In this document: positions 7,727 through 16,936 of the stretch, piece after piece
Numbering within the stretch: position 1 is the stretch's first letter
Layout of the letters: every line of letters begins with the position of its first letter
Source of the DNA: Bacteroidota bacterium
GTDB taxonomy: Bacteria > Bacteroidota > Bacteroidia > Chitinophagales > Chitinophagaceae
DNA: 39,792 bases
Reading direction: 5' to 3'
NCBI GenBank assembly: GCA_013289065.1
Contig: JABDAP010000016.1
Coordinates: forward strand, 815 to 40,606
Notes under the pieces: model-generated
Told to the model about the DNA's origin: nothing
Databases searched by the model: none
What the model saw: the letters and a program-made list of their open reading frames with translations, nothing else
Position numbers and translations under genes: made by a program

Positions 7727-8316
7727 TAAACTGTAGCGGCTTTCTTTTTATTACTGCTTGTTTTAGGCGTAAAGATCGCAAACATGCGTTTGCCTTCCAG
7801 TTTGGGCATGCTTTCGAGCACCCCTGCTTCTGCCAGCCTTTCAGCGAATTTCAATAAAAGTAACTGGCCGCGGTCCTGGAACATGATCGCACGCCCTTTG
7901 AACTGTACATAGGCCTTTACTTTATTACCGTCTTTCAGGAATTTTTCTGCGTGTTTCGCTTTGAAATCAAAGTCATGATCATCCGTTCCAGGTGTAAAGC
8001 GGATCTCTTTTACCTCGCTTTGCTTGGAATTGGCTTTCATTTCCTTTTCCTTCTTCTTCTTTTCGTAGAGGAATTTCTTGTAATCAATAACCTTACAAAC
8101 GGGCGGGTCGGCTGTTGGTGATATTTCTACCAGATCCAGTTCCTGCTCTTTTGCAATTTTCAGCGCTTCTGCTGTGGGATAAACGCCAACGGTTACATTG
8201 TCGCCTACTAACCTGACCTGTAATGCGCGGACTCTTTCGTTGATACGATGTTCTGGCTCCGGCTGCCTGTTAAACCTGGGATTAAATCTTCCGCCCCCTC
8301 GTGGTGGTAATGCCAT
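7726..8316 (-). CDS. infC: Translation initiation factor IF-3
   Basis: The 196-residue protein binds the 30S subunit and checks start-codon and initiator-tRNA choice. After an Arg/Gly/Pro-rich extension (residues 1-20) it has the N-domain (INERVRALQVRLVGDNVTVG, EALKIAKEQELDLVEISPTADPPVCKVIDYKKF) and the C-domain (EIRFTPGTDDHDF, KVKAYVQFKGRAI). The basic tail (TSSNKKKAATV) is common in Bacteroidota. The ATG at 8314-8316 is used here; many bacteria use a rare AUU start for autoregulation, so that mode is not evident. It lies 54 nt after thrS in the standard order. Confidence 0.97.
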   Translation of the reverse strand: MALPPRGGGRFNPRFNRQPEPEHRINERVRALQVRLVGDNVTVGVYPTAEALKIAKEQELDLVEISPTADPPVCKVIDYKKFLYEKKKKEKEMKANSKQSEVKEIRFTPGTDDHDFDFKAKHAEKFLKDGNKVKAYVQFKGRAIMFQDRGQLLLLKFAERLAEAGVLESMPKLEGKRMFAIFTPKTSSNKKKAATV

Positions 8317-8370
8317 TAAAACTTGTTTAGTGAATAATTGATTTCTTGTTAAAGATATAAATATTGGCGA

Positions 8371-10308
8371 CTATTCGCCAGATTTCCGGTTTTCTATTTC
8401 ATCAACAATATGGTTGATAAATGTTTCGATATCCTGTGTCCCGATATCTCCTTTTCCCTGCCGGCGAACGGCCAGTTTATTTTCATTCATTTCCTTTTCG
8501 CCAACAACGAGCATGTAAGGTACCCGCATCAACTCAGTATCGCGGATCTTTTTTCCGATCTTTTCCTGCCTGTCGTCTATCTCAACCCTTACACCTGCCC
8601 TGCGCAATTGTTTCTGTACTGATTCTGCATATTCAACAAACTTATCGCTGATCGGAAGCAGTTTAACCTGTACCGGCGCCAGCCACACAGGGAACTTTCC
8701 TGCATAATGTTCGAGCAGGAAGCCAATAAATCTTTCATGCGTACCCAAAGGCGCGCGGTGAATGATCAATGGGATCTCCGGTTCATTGTCTTTATTGGTA
8801 AATGATAATTTGAAACTGCGTGGCTGTGCAAAATCAACCTGGTTGGTGGCCAGTGTAAATTCCCTGCCGATCGCGCTCCAGATCTGTACATCTATTTTCG
8901 GGCCATAAAATGCGCCTTCTCCTTTTACTTCTACAAAAGGTACGCCGGTTTCGATCAGTACTTTTCTTACGAGTTCTTCTGTTTCGAGCCAGAGCTCGGG
9001 TTCGTTGATGTATTTCTGTCCGAGTTTTTCGGGGTCGTGCAGAGATAAACGCATTACATATTTATCTATCCCGAATATTTTAAAATACTTGAGATACATA
9101 TCATTCACTGCTTTGAATTCCTGCGCAAACTGTTCTTTGGAACAATAGATATGCGCATCATTCATGTGAAGGCAACGTACACGCATCAATCCAAACAACT
9201 CGCCGCTTTGTTCGTAACGGTAGCAGGTTCCGTATTCAGCCAGGCGGTACGGGAGATCGCGATAGCTTTTTAATTCCGCATCAAATATTTTATGGTGATG
9301 CGGGCAGTTCATGGCTTTGAGATAATATTTTTCACCATCCATTTCCATGGGCGGGAACATACTGTCTGCATAATACGGCAGGTGCCCGCTGGTGACGTAT
9401 AGATTTTCTTTGGCGATATGCGGTGTTACCACACGTTTGTAACCTGCAGCCGTTTCTGTTTCTTTCGCTAATTTTTCGAGTTCTTCAATGATCACGGTGC
9501 CATTCGGCATCCACAATATCAGGCCGGGGCCGATGTCATCATTCATGGTATAAATGCTGAGTTCTTTGCCCAGTTTGCGGTGATCGCGTTTTTTGGCTTC
9601 TTCGAGCATCAGCACATATTCATCGAGCTCTTTTTGATTGGGAAAAGTAACGCCGTATACCCGTGTTAGCATTTTGTTCTTCTCATTTCCTTTCCAGTAT
9701 GCACCGGAAATATTGGTGAGCTTGATCGCTTTGATAAAACCGGTATCGGGAATATGTGGCCCGCGACAGAGATCGGTGAATGAGCCCTGTGTATAAAAAG
9801 TTATCTCGCCATCTGTAAGATTCTGTAAAAGATCGAGCTTGTATTCGTCTCCTTTTTCTGAAAAGTATTTAACTGCGTCATCTTTCGATATTTCCTTACG
9901 GATATATTTATTCGACTGCTTTGCCAGCTCATTCATTTTCTTTTCGAGGATGATTAGGTCGTCTTCGGTCATTTTTTTATCGCCGAGATCCATATCATAA
10001 TAAAAGCCTTTATCGAGCGCCGGCCCTACCCAGAATTTTACGCCCGGGTATAATGATTCAACCGCTTCTGCCATCAGGTGGGCTGATGAGTGCCAGAAAG
10101 TGTTCTGCCCCTCCGCATCATTCCATGTTAATAATTTCAGAGAAGCATCGGTATTAATGGGGCGTGTTGCATCCCATACCTGACCGTTTACACTGGCCGC
10201 GAGTACTTTTTTTGCGAGCCCTTCGCTGATCGACTTGGCGATATCCAATGCAGTAACGCCATTTTCGTATTGTCTTACTGCGCCATCCGGGAAACTGATA
10301 TTAATCAT
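8371..10308 (-). CDS. thrS: Threonyl-tRNA synthetase
   Basis: The 645-residue class II synthetase charges tRNA-Thr. Domains in order: TGS (about 1-60), editing/SAD domain with HSSAHLMAEAVESLYP (HxxxH), the catalytic core with zinc-ligand region MNCPHHHKIF and motif 2 RYEQSGELFGLMRVRCLHMNDAH, motif 3 APLGTHERFIGFLLEHYAG, then the anticodon-binding domain (VQVKLLPISDKFVEYA). An in-frame TTG at 10321-10323 would add five residues, but the ATG at 10306-10308 gives the usual MINISFPDGAVRQYE start. It leads the translation operon and has an upstream TACTTTTG box. Confidence 0.97.
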   Translation of the reverse strand: MINISFPDGAVRQYENGVTALDIAKSISEGLAKKVLAASVNGQVWDATRPINTDASLKLLTWNDAEGQNTFWHSSAHLMAEAVESLYPGVKFWVGPALDKGFYYDMDLGDKKMTEDDLIILEKKMNELAKQSNKYIRKEISKDDAVKYFSEKGDEYKLDLLQNLTDGEITFYTQGSFTDLCRGPHIPDTGFIKAIKLTNISGAYWKGNEKNKMLTRVYGVTFPNQKELDEYVLMLEEAKKRDHRKLGKELSIYTMNDDIGPGLILWMPNGTVIIEELEKLAKETETAAGYKRVVTPHIAKENLYVTSGHLPYYADSMFPPMEMDGEKYYLKAMNCPHHHKIFDAELKSYRDLPYRLAEYGTCYRYEQSGELFGLMRVRCLHMNDAHIYCSKEQFAQEFKAVNDMYLKYFKIFGIDKYVMRLSLHDPEKLGQKYINEPELWLETEELVRKVLIETGVPFVEVKGEGAFYGPKIDVQIWSAIGREFTLATNQVDFAQPRSFKLSFTNKDNEPEIPLIIHRAPLGTHERFIGFLLEHYAGKFPVWLAPVQVKLLPISDKFVEYAESVQKQLRRAGVRVEIDDRQEKIGKKIRDTELMRVPYMLVVGEKEMNENKLAVRRQGKGDIGTQDIETFINHIVDEIENRKSGE

Positions 10309-10341
10309 ATTTGTGTAAATCAACCTCTTTTATAAGGAATG

Positions 10342-10349
10342 CAAAAGTA
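10342..10349 (-). promoter_or_regulatory. Probable thrS -7 promoter box
   Basis: The minus strand has TACTTTTG (TAnnTTTG) 33 nt before the thrS ATG. The nearest TTG upstream is 24 nt away, inside or at the edge of the inverted repeat at 10359-10450, so the -33 element is weak. Confidence 0.45.
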
Positions 10350-10358
10350 AAGAGAATT

Positions 10359-10450
10359 AATTTGAAAATGTGGCAATTTGAAAATTTGAAAATAGGGTTG
10401 ATAAGAGTGTAAATTTTCAAATTAGCACATTTTCAAATTTTCAAATTGCC
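10359..10450. repeat. AT-rich inverted repeat, family B (AATTTGAAAAT words)
   Basis: Perfect 22-bp arms (10372-10393 and 10429-10450) contain tandem AATTTGAAAA words; a partial extra word lies outside the left arm and another inside the loop. It occupies the divergent spacer between thrS and the secreted-protein gene at 10509. Confidence 0.88.
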
Positions 10451-10496
10451 TTTAAACCTTAACGGTTCTTTATATGCTCGCAGCGGATTGCCAGCG

Positions 10497-10504
10497 TAGA
10501 TTTG
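10497..10504 (+). promoter_or_regulatory. -7 box immediately before the 10509 gene
   Basis: TAGATTTG matches TAnnTTTG and ends 4 nt before the ATG at 10509. The only -33 candidate is TATG at 10473-10476 (3 of 4 bases, 20-nt spacing). Confidence 0.35.
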
Positions 10505-10508
10505 TTGG

Positions 10509-11810
10509 ATGAGATTGAATTTGCCCCTTTTCTTTCTTTTACTGATCAGTTGTACCGCAAGTGCCCAGAAGTTAACGGGCATATGGCGCGGCTATTTCAG
10601 TTCCACCAACACCATTTCGCGAGAAGGGCCGCACGAAGAAACTTATAAATACGAAATACAGATAGACCAGCAGTCGAATAATGGCCTGAATGGTGTTACC
10701 TATTCTTACCGTACCGCTTTATTTTATGGTAAAGCGGAACTGCATGGAATTTATACGCCTGCTTCGAAAACGATGATCCTTAAGGAAACGAAAATGATCG
10801 AATTAAAGGTTGGTGATAAAAGCGAGCCGTGTTTAATGACCTGTTATCTCGATTATACCAAAATGGGCAAGCTGGAAATACTGGAAGGAACATTTATTTC
10901 GGTCAACATAAAAGACAAAGGCGATTGCGGCAACGGAAAAGTGTACCTCGAACGTGTAACGAATTCTGATTTTGAAAAGGAAGATTTTCTGGTAAAGAAA
11001 AAGCCCGGCGATTCGGTCAAAGATAAACCGGTGATCGCTGCTAAACCCAATATCCTGCCCGGTAAAAATGATAAACCTGTTACGGTTCCGAAACCAAATA
11101 CGCAAAGCAATAACCTGAGCAAAAAACCGCTGACGGTTAAACCGGCATTAAGGCCATCGGCTACAACCACGCAAAAACCTTTAAACAATAATAAACCTCA
11201 AAGCAATAATAATAGCGTTGCAAAAAACAATCCGCCGGTTGTAAAAAAACAGGATCAGAAGATAATTGCCGGTAATAATAATAAACCGGCGATCAAAGAT
11301 GATAAAACGGTTAGTACTCCCAAACCGTTTCAAAGAATTCCTGAAGAATCCATTGACTCAAAAAAACAGGAAACCACTACTATCGCTGCGCCGCAATCTG
11401 CACCGCCACCTGTTGGAAAAATGGCGATACCAAAAGTTTTGGTGGAGCGTGAAAATAATCTTGTAACAACTGTTACCACATCAGAAGAAAATATACAGAT
11501 CGATTTTTTTGATAATGGCACGATAGACAACGATACCATTTCTGTGTATCATAATAATGAACTGGTGGTAAGCAGAGGAAGGCTGACCTATTCGCCGATA
11601 ACCATTAAATTCAAATGCACCAAAACCGATAACCGGCATGAGATCATTGTTGTTGCCGAGAATCTTGGCGACATTCCTCCCAATACTGCATTGATGGTTA
11701 TTAAAGCCGGCAAAGAAGGCAACATAAGATATGAGCGCCATGAGATCACGCTTGCCTCAACAGAAGAACGCAATGCGAAAGTGGTGATCAATTATGTTCC
11801 CAAACAGTGA
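10509..11810 (+). CDS. Secreted two-domain protein with a long Lys/Pro/Asn-rich linker
   Basis: This 433-residue protein is unrecognised by name. A signal peptide (MRLNLPLFFLLLISCTASAQ) is followed by an N-terminal beta-rich domain (about 22-155, starting LTGIWRGYFSS, a lipocalin-like start) with three Cys. A low-complexity linker of about 150 residues follows (about 160-305), rich in K, P, N and T with repeated short words such as KPxxxPKPN. A C-terminal beta domain of about 115 residues (about 310-425) contains NIQIDFFDNGTIDNDTISVYHN. The C-terminal domain resembles one seen widely in secreted Chitinophagaceae proteins. Probably periplasmic or surface-exposed; role unknown. Confidence 0.72.
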   Translation: MRLNLPLFFLLLISCTASAQKLTGIWRGYFSSTNTISREGPHEETYKYEIQIDQQSNNGLNGVTYSYRTALFYGKAELHGIYTPASKTMILKETKMIELKVGDKSEPCLMTCYLDYTKMGKLEILEGTFISVNIKDKGDCGNGKVYLERVTNSDFEKEDFLVKKKPGDSVKDKPVIAAKPNILPGKNDKPVTVPKPNTQSNNLSKKPLTVKPALRPSATTTQKPLNNNKPQSNNNSVAKNNPPVVKKQDQKIIAGNNNKPAIKDDKTVSTPKPFQRIPEESIDSKKQETTTIAAPQSAPPPVGKMAIPKVLVERENNLVTTVTTSEENIQIDFFDNGTIDNDTISVYHNNELVVSRGRLTYSPITIKFKCTKTDNRHEIIVVAENLGDIPPNTALMVIKAGKEGNIRYERHEITLASTEERNAKVVINYVPKQ

Positions 11811-11834
11811 TCATGGATCATGCAGCTTATTCAT

Positions 11835-14189
11835 TTATAATCGAACATTCCAGGTAACGGACGGGATGATTGGAAATAAAGAAACCTGTTTGGCTGTTAC
11901 TTTTATACCTCCTGCCGCAGCGCTTCCCTCCTGGTCGTAATAAATAAAATACGGGTTCAGCCTGCTGTACACATTATAAATACTGAACACCCAGTTGGCT
12001 GTGTATTTGCGAACTTTTTTTGGCGTGGGTGTATAGGTTGCCGATATATCCAGGCGGTGATAATCGTTCATACGGTATGCGTTGATGCGGCTGTATTCCT
12101 GCGTAAGCACTCCGCTAATAAAATAAAAACGTTCCGGCAAAGAAGTTGCATTCCCTGTTCCATAAACAAAGATGGATGAGAGTTTCCATTTCTTGGTCAA
12201 CTCATAACTGCCAACAACGGAAAGGTCGTGGCGCCTGTCGTAACGGCTCGGGTATTTTTCTCCATTATTCAGATCCGGAAACCGGCGCCAGGTCCAGCTG
12301 AGCGTATAACCGATCCAGCCGGTAAACCTGCCTTTTACTTTATTGATAAAAAATTCTGAACCGTAACTCCAGCCTTTGCCAAAAACAAAATCTTCTTCCG
12401 GATCTTTGAGTGATGGTGTATATCCTTCCTTGTATTCGATCTGGTTTTCCATTGTTTTGTAATACACTTCAACAGATGTTTCAAACATGCCCTCTTTAAA
12501 ATTCCTGAAATAACCCAATGCATACTGCCAGCTGATCTGTGGTTTTACACGAAGGGTACTCGGAACCCAGAGGTCTGTTGGCAAAGTAGATCCTGCATTT
12601 GTTACCAAATGGATGTACTGCATGTTACGGCTCACAGCGGCTTTGAATGATTCATTGTCATTGAGCTCATAACGTAATGTTGCTCTGGGTTCAAAACCGC
12701 CGTAGGTTTTTACATTTTGTCCGCTGCCGTATTGCACACTGTCTGTTTTGTTTCCGTTCGCATCGCGCTGGTAGTAAGTATAACGCCCTACCTGCTGAAA
12801 CATGCTGTAACGCAATCCCACATTTAGTTTTATTTTTTTACTCAGTTCCCAGTCATCCTGCAGATACAAGGCAACTTCATTTGCGAATTTTTTTGTTGCA
12901 TTGTTTGGAGTGAATACCACACTGTCCTGGTTGCCGCTTAATACATTCGGTAAAAAAGTATGGAACGTGTATTGTACGCCAAACTTTATTTTATGTTCGG
13001 GTGAAGGATAAAAATCAACATCAGTTTTTGCTGTGAGGTCTTTGATGCCGGAAGAAAGGTTCAGGTGAAAATTATTCTGGGTACCATCCAATGAAAATTT
13101 ATAATCGTTGTATACCAGTGTGGTATTCGCAAATAATTTTTTATTGAAGATGTGGTTCCAGCGGAGTGTGGCGGTAGAATTGCCCCATGGGATCTCTGTT
13201 TTAAAGGAGCGTTGTGAGTTATTGAAATTAAATTTATCGCGCCCTAAGTAACCGCTGAGATATAGCCTGTCTTTTTCAGAGAACTGGTAATTCATTTTTG
13301 CATTCAGGTCGTAGAAATAATAGCCTGAACCATAGTAAGCGCTGCTTTTGCTGATAAACGGTTTTACCAGTGCATCGATATATGTTCTCCGTGCAGAGAT
13401 CATGTAAGATGCTTTATTCTTTTTTAATGGGCCCTGGATGGAAAAACGTGAAGCGATCAAACCAATACCCGCATCGATCTGTGTTTTGTTTTGATTGCCT
13501 TCTTTCATCGCAATATCAACAACAGATGATAAACGGCCGCCGTATTGTGCAGGCATCCCTCCTTTTATCAGGGTAACATTTTTGATCGCATCAGAATTAA
13601 ATACGGAAAAGAATCCAAAGAGATGGCCGGTATTATAGACCACTGCATCATCCAATAAGATTAAATTCTGATCGGGGCCGCCGCCGCGAACATAAAACCC
13701 TGCATTGCCTTCCCCCGCATTACGTACGCCGGGAAGCAACTGCAGTGTTTTCAAAATGTCCACTTCACCCAAAAAAGCGGGCAATGCTTTTGCTGTATTC
13801 ACACTCAGCTCAAATTTTCCCATTTGTGCAGCTTTCACATTATTATCTCTTTTTTTTCCGGTCACAGTTACATTATCGATCACTGCTGCATTTGGAAGCA
13901 ATAAAATATTCTGTTGAAGATTATTGGAAAGACCGACCGTGATCTCTTTGGATTGATACCCTACAAACGAACACAAAACCGTGTATGTTCCTTTTTTTAA
14001 TGTGATGGAATAAAAACCATATTGATTACTTACGATCCCCTTTCCTTCCGAATGTATGTTGAGGTTGGCGCCGATAAGCGTTTCGCCGCTGAGAGAATCT
14101 TTAATATAGCCATTCAGTGTGAATTTATCCTGCGAGAGCAGGATACTCACCGGTAAAAAAGATATAGATAAAAGTAGCAGTTTCAGCAT
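11835..14189 (-). CDS. TonB-dependent outer-membrane receptor with carboxypeptidase-like N-terminal domain
   Basis: The 784-residue protein has a signal peptide (1-20), a carboxypeptidase-regulatory-like domain (about 22-100, including GETLIGANL and GFYSITLKKGTYTVLCSFVGYQ), a plug domain (about 105-225, including LPGVRNAGEGNAGFYVRGGGPDQNL and GGMPAQYGGRLSSVV) and a 22-strand type barrel ending in an aromatic-rich C-terminus (SVTWNVRL). Such receptors import large or scarce ligands using TonB energy. There is no SusD partner, so a glycan role is not favoured; the ligand is unknown. It lies downstream of a small lipoprotein gene on the same strand with a family A inverted repeat in the 98-nt gap. 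Confidence 0.92.
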   Translation of the reverse strand: MLKLLLLSISFLPVSILLSQDKFTLNGYIKDSLSGETLIGANLNIHSEGKGIVSNQYGFYSITLKKGTYTVLCSFVGYQSKEITVGLSNNLQQNILLLPNAAVIDNVTVTGKKRDNNVKAAQMGKFELSVNTAKALPAFLGEVDILKTLQLLPGVRNAGEGNAGFYVRGGGPDQNLILLDDAVVYNTGHLFGFFSVFNSDAIKNVTLIKGGMPAQYGGRLSSVVDIAMKEGNQNKTQIDAGIGLIASRFSIQGPLKKNKASYMISARRTYIDALVKPFISKSSAYYGSGYYFYDLNAKMNYQFSEKDRLYLSGYLGRDKFNFNNSQRSFKTEIPWGNSTATLRWNHIFNKKLFANTTLVYNDYKFSLDGTQNNFHLNLSSGIKDLTAKTDVDFYPSPEHKIKFGVQYTFHTFLPNVLSGNQDSVVFTPNNATKKFANEVALYLQDDWELSKKIKLNVGLRYSMFQQVGRYTYYQRDANGNKTDSVQYGSGQNVKTYGGFEPRATLRYELNDNESFKAAVSRNMQYIHLVTNAGSTLPTDLWVPSTLRVKPQISWQYALGYFRNFKEGMFETSVEVYYKTMENQIEYKEGYTPSLKDPEEDFVFGKGWSYGSEFFINKVKGRFTGWIGYTLSWTWRRFPDLNNGEKYPSRYDRRHDLSVVGSYELTKKWKLSSIFVYGTGNATSLPERFYFISGVLTQEYSRINAYRMNDYHRLDISATYTPTPKKVRKYTANWVFSIYNVYSRLNPYFIYYDQEGSAAAGGIKVTAKQVSLFPIIPSVTWNVRL

Positions 14190-14194
14190 GGATC

Positions 14195-14287
14195 AATTAG
14201 TAATTAGCAGTTAGTAATCAGCAATAAAAAACAAGTAGTAAAACAATCAATAATTATTAATTACTAACTACTAATTACTAATTATCA
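14195..14287. repeat. AT-rich inverted repeat, family A, copy 2
   Basis: Arms of 24 bp with a single mismatch (14195-14218 and 14260-14283) are made of the same TTAGTAATTAG-type words as the copy at 7632-7726. The loop is A-rich. It fills the gap between the lipoprotein and TonB-receptor genes and touches the lipoprotein stop codon. Confidence 0.88.
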
Positions 14288-14866
14288 TCATTTCGGCCTG
14301 AAATCGATCGAATCTTTCACTTCTCCGCAGGTGATCATTTTTTTGGGGATGTATGGATTGCGTATCTGTGCTGTATTGCTTAACCAGTTTGCGCCCTGGT
14401 CGTTAAAAGCCATCGGGCAGTAATCATGGTAAATTACGGCCCTGTCGTATTGCACCGTGCGGATCAGGTCATACAATTGATCGCCCACCATTTGAAATTC
14501 TTTTCTTTTTTCTTCTAGCTGGTTCTCTCCCAATAATCCTTTTAATTCAGAAGAAATGCCCATAGTGTACGTTCGTGCGGTGGCGATAATGTTGCTGTCG
14601 GCTTTCAGCTCATCGAGTTGCAAACTATCAACGGAGGCCATCAGGCTTCTGGCAGATCTGGCGATCGCTGAATCTTTTTCTTCCACAAAATTATCTTTCA
14701 ATGCATAATAATCGGTGAGAAGTTTGCCAAAAGACCGGTTGAAAGCGTCGGAATTAGCGCTTCGGCCCAGTGGCCCCTGGGGTATTTCTGCTGTTTTATC
14801 TTTTTTATCGCTGCTTCCGCAAGCGGCTAAAACCAAGACCAGCCCAAATAACACGTATATCCGCAT
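14288..14866 (-). CDS. DUF3347-like lipoprotein
   Basis: The 192-residue protein has a lipoprotein signal (MRIYVLFGLVLVLAACGSS; lipobox LAAC, Cys16). The helical body (about 38-150) ends in a segment with HDYCPMAFNDQGANWLSN and NPYIPKKMITCGEV, which resembles the end of DUF3347, a domain found in Bacteroidota lipoproteins and in some copper-efflux membrane-fusion proteins. The conserved Cys, Met and Cys could bind a metal, but this is not demonstrated. It should be lipid-anchored in the periplasm. The gene is divergent from the ABC-F gene and precedes a TonB receptor, so a shared metal-handling role is possible but unproven. Confidence 0.75.
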   Translation of the reverse strand: MRIYVLFGLVLVLAACGSSDKKDKTAEIPQGPLGRSANSDAFNRSFGKLLTDYYALKDNFVEEKDSAIARSARSLMASVDSLQLDELKADSNIIATARTYTMGISSELKGLLGENQLEEKRKEFQMVGDQLYDLIRTVQYDRAVIYHDYCPMAFNDQGANWLSNTAQIRNPYIPKKMITCGEVKDSIDFRPK

Positions 14867-14897
14867 AAAAAATATTTAGCCACAAATTTAACGCAAA

Positions 14898-14928
14898 TTG
14901 AAATGGGAGCAGTTTGCATTTACCTTTG
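14898..14928 (+). promoter_or_regulatory. Promoter of the ABC-F gene
   Basis: TTG (14898-14900), 20 nt and TACCTTTG (14921-14928) fit the Bacteroidota consensus and lie 23 nt before the ATG at 14952. Confidence 0.65.
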
Positions 14929-14951
14929 CGGCCTTAAATACTTGTTAAGAG

Positions 14952-16925
14952 ATGTTGATAGGATTCCAGAATGTTACGTTTGAATTTGGCGCAAGAGTGA
15001 TCGTTGAAGATGCTACCTGGCATATTCAGCCGGGCGACCGCATTGGGCTGATCGGTTATAACGGTACCGGTAAATCTACTTTATTAAAAGTGCTGGTGGG
15101 AGAATACACGCCATCAAAAGGAACGGTAGAGAAGGGTAAAGAAACCACTATAGGCTACCTGCATCAGGATCTGTTGAGTTTCGATACCAACGATAATATC
15201 ACTGAAGTGGCATTAAGTGCTTTTGAAAGAGTACGCGAAGTAGAAAAAGAAATCGAGCTGTTAGGGCATGCGTTAGAAAAAGATTCAGAGAATGAAACGT
15301 TACTGATCCAATATACGGATGCATTGCATGAACTGGATGTATTGGATGGTTATAACATCCACCACAAAGCAGAAGAGGTTTTGCATGGGTTGGGATTCAG
15401 CAATGAAGACCTTATCCGCCCGTACAAAGAATTCAGCGGAGGATGGAGAATGCGTGTGCTGCTGGCTAAAATGATATTGCAGCAACCCGATGTATTACTG
15501 ATGGATGAACCGACGAACCACTTAGACCTTCCATCTATCGAATGGCTGGAAAAGTATTTATTGCATTATAAAGGAAGTGTGGTGATCGTGAGCCATGATA
15601 AATTTTTCCTGAACCGGATGGTGAATAAAATTGTTGAGCTCTATCAACAGCAACTGCATATTTATACCGGCGACTATGAATTTTATGAGCAGGAAAAAAT
15701 GATCCGGATCGATATGCAGCAGAAGGCATTTGAGAACCAGCAGGATTATATACGCCAGCAGGAAAGGTTTATTGAACGCTTTAAAGCCAAAGCCAGTAAG
15801 GCTGCACAGGCGCAAAGCGTACAGAAACGTTTGGATAAGATCGATAAGATCGAAGATGTAAAATTGGAGCGCCCCGACCTGCGTATCAATTTTCAACTGG
15901 ATAAAGTGCCGGGAAAAGTATTGGTTGAACTGAAAGATGTAAGCAAAAGTTTTGGGCAGATAAAAATATTGGAACATGCGGTTGCAGAAATCGAACGTGG
16001 CGATAAAATTGCTTTGATCGGTGCGAACGGAAAAGGTAAATCTACTGTACTGCGGATGATTGCAGGAACAGAAACATTCAGCGGTGAAAGAGTATGGGGG
16101 CATAATGTTGAAGAAAGTTTTTATGCCCAGCATCAATTGGAAGCTCTCGGCCTCAATAATAATATACTGGAAGAATTACAATCCTGCGGGAGCAAAAAAA
16201 CAGATGTTGAATTGCGTGCCCTCTTAGGCGCTTTTCTTTTCAGCGGTGATGATGTTGACAAAAAAGTAAAAGTATTAAGCGGTGGTGAAAAAGCACGCGT
16301 GGCATTGGCAAAAACAATTGTGAGCAAAGCCAACTTCCTCATTTTGGACGAACCTACGAATCACCTTGATATGCATTCTGTTGAATTACTTGCTGCCGCT
16401 TTGAATAAATATGAAGGCAGTATTGTATTTGTTAGTCACGACCGTTATTTTATTTCGAAAACGGCAAATAAAATCTGGGAGATCGTTGATCATACAATAA
16501 AAGAATTCAAAGGCACTTACCAGGAATGGGTTGACTGGAACGAGCGTATGGCAAAGATCGCAGCCGAAAAACAGAAACTGGGTGTACCTGATATTAAACA
16601 GGTTGATAAACCGGAAACAAAAAATGATATACCAAAAAAAACTGAACCGGTTGTTGCAGTAAATAATACCATCAACAAAGAATTACAGAAAGAGCTGCAG
16701 AAAGAACAACGCAGGTTAAGCAATCTTGAAATACAATTGAGTAAGGCAAAGGAAGAAGAAACAAGATTGGAAAACGCATTAGGCGATCCGGCTAATTATT
16801 CTGATAAAAATAAATTTGTAACAATAGAAGCGGGCTATAAAAAAATAAAAAGTGATCGTGAGGCTTTAGAAAAAGAGTATGAAATGGTATTTGAAAAAGT
16901 GATGGAACTGGAGGGGCGGGTTTAG
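14952..16925 (+). CDS. ABC-F family ATPase (ribosome-associated type)
   Basis: The 657-residue protein has two ABC cassettes and no membrane segments, the ABC-F layout. Cassette 1 has Walker A GYNGTGKST (residues 36-44), signature FSGGW and Walker B LLMDEPTNHLDL; cassette 2 has GANGKGKST, LSGGE and LILDEPTNHLDM. Both Walker B glutamates are intact. The charged inter-cassette linker (about 240-310, QDYIRQQERFIERFKAKASKAAQAQ) is the family's tRNA-interacting arm, and a C-terminal coiled coil (about 575-655) follows a linker rich in Lys, Pro and Thr. This resembles the Uup/YdiF branches. Likely role: resolving stalled or misfolded ribosomal states; antibiotic protection cannot be inferred. Confidence 0.93.
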   Translation: MLIGFQNVTFEFGARVIVEDATWHIQPGDRIGLIGYNGTGKSTLLKVLVGEYTPSKGTVEKGKETTIGYLHQDLLSFDTNDNITEVALSAFERVREVEKEIELLGHALEKDSENETLLIQYTDALHELDVLDGYNIHHKAEEVLHGLGFSNEDLIRPYKEFSGGWRMRVLLAKMILQQPDVLLMDEPTNHLDLPSIEWLEKYLLHYKGSVVIVSHDKFFLNRMVNKIVELYQQQLHIYTGDYEFYEQEKMIRIDMQQKAFENQQDYIRQQERFIERFKAKASKAAQAQSVQKRLDKIDKIEDVKLERPDLRINFQLDKVPGKVLVELKDVSKSFGQIKILEHAVAEIERGDKIALIGANGKGKSTVLRMIAGTETFSGERVWGHNVEESFYAQHQLEALGLNNNILEELQSCGSKKTDVELRALLGAFLFSGDDVDKKVKVLSGGEKARVALAKTIVSKANFLILDEPTNHLDMHSVELLAAALNKYEGSIVFVSHDRYFISKTANKIWEIVDHTIKEFKGTYQEWVDWNERMAKIAAEKQKLGVPDIKQVDKPETKNDIPKKTEPVVAVNNTINKELQKELQKEQRRLSNLEIQLSKAKEEETRLENALGDPANYSDKNKFVTIEAGYKKIKSDREALEKEYEMVFEKVMELEGRV

Positions 16926-16936
16926 GATTGAGATTG

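Noticed and set aside
15558..16136. A 192-codon minus-strand frame inside the ABC-F gene
   Set aside because: It is a shadow of intact ABC cassette coding sequence with no independent start signal or domain.
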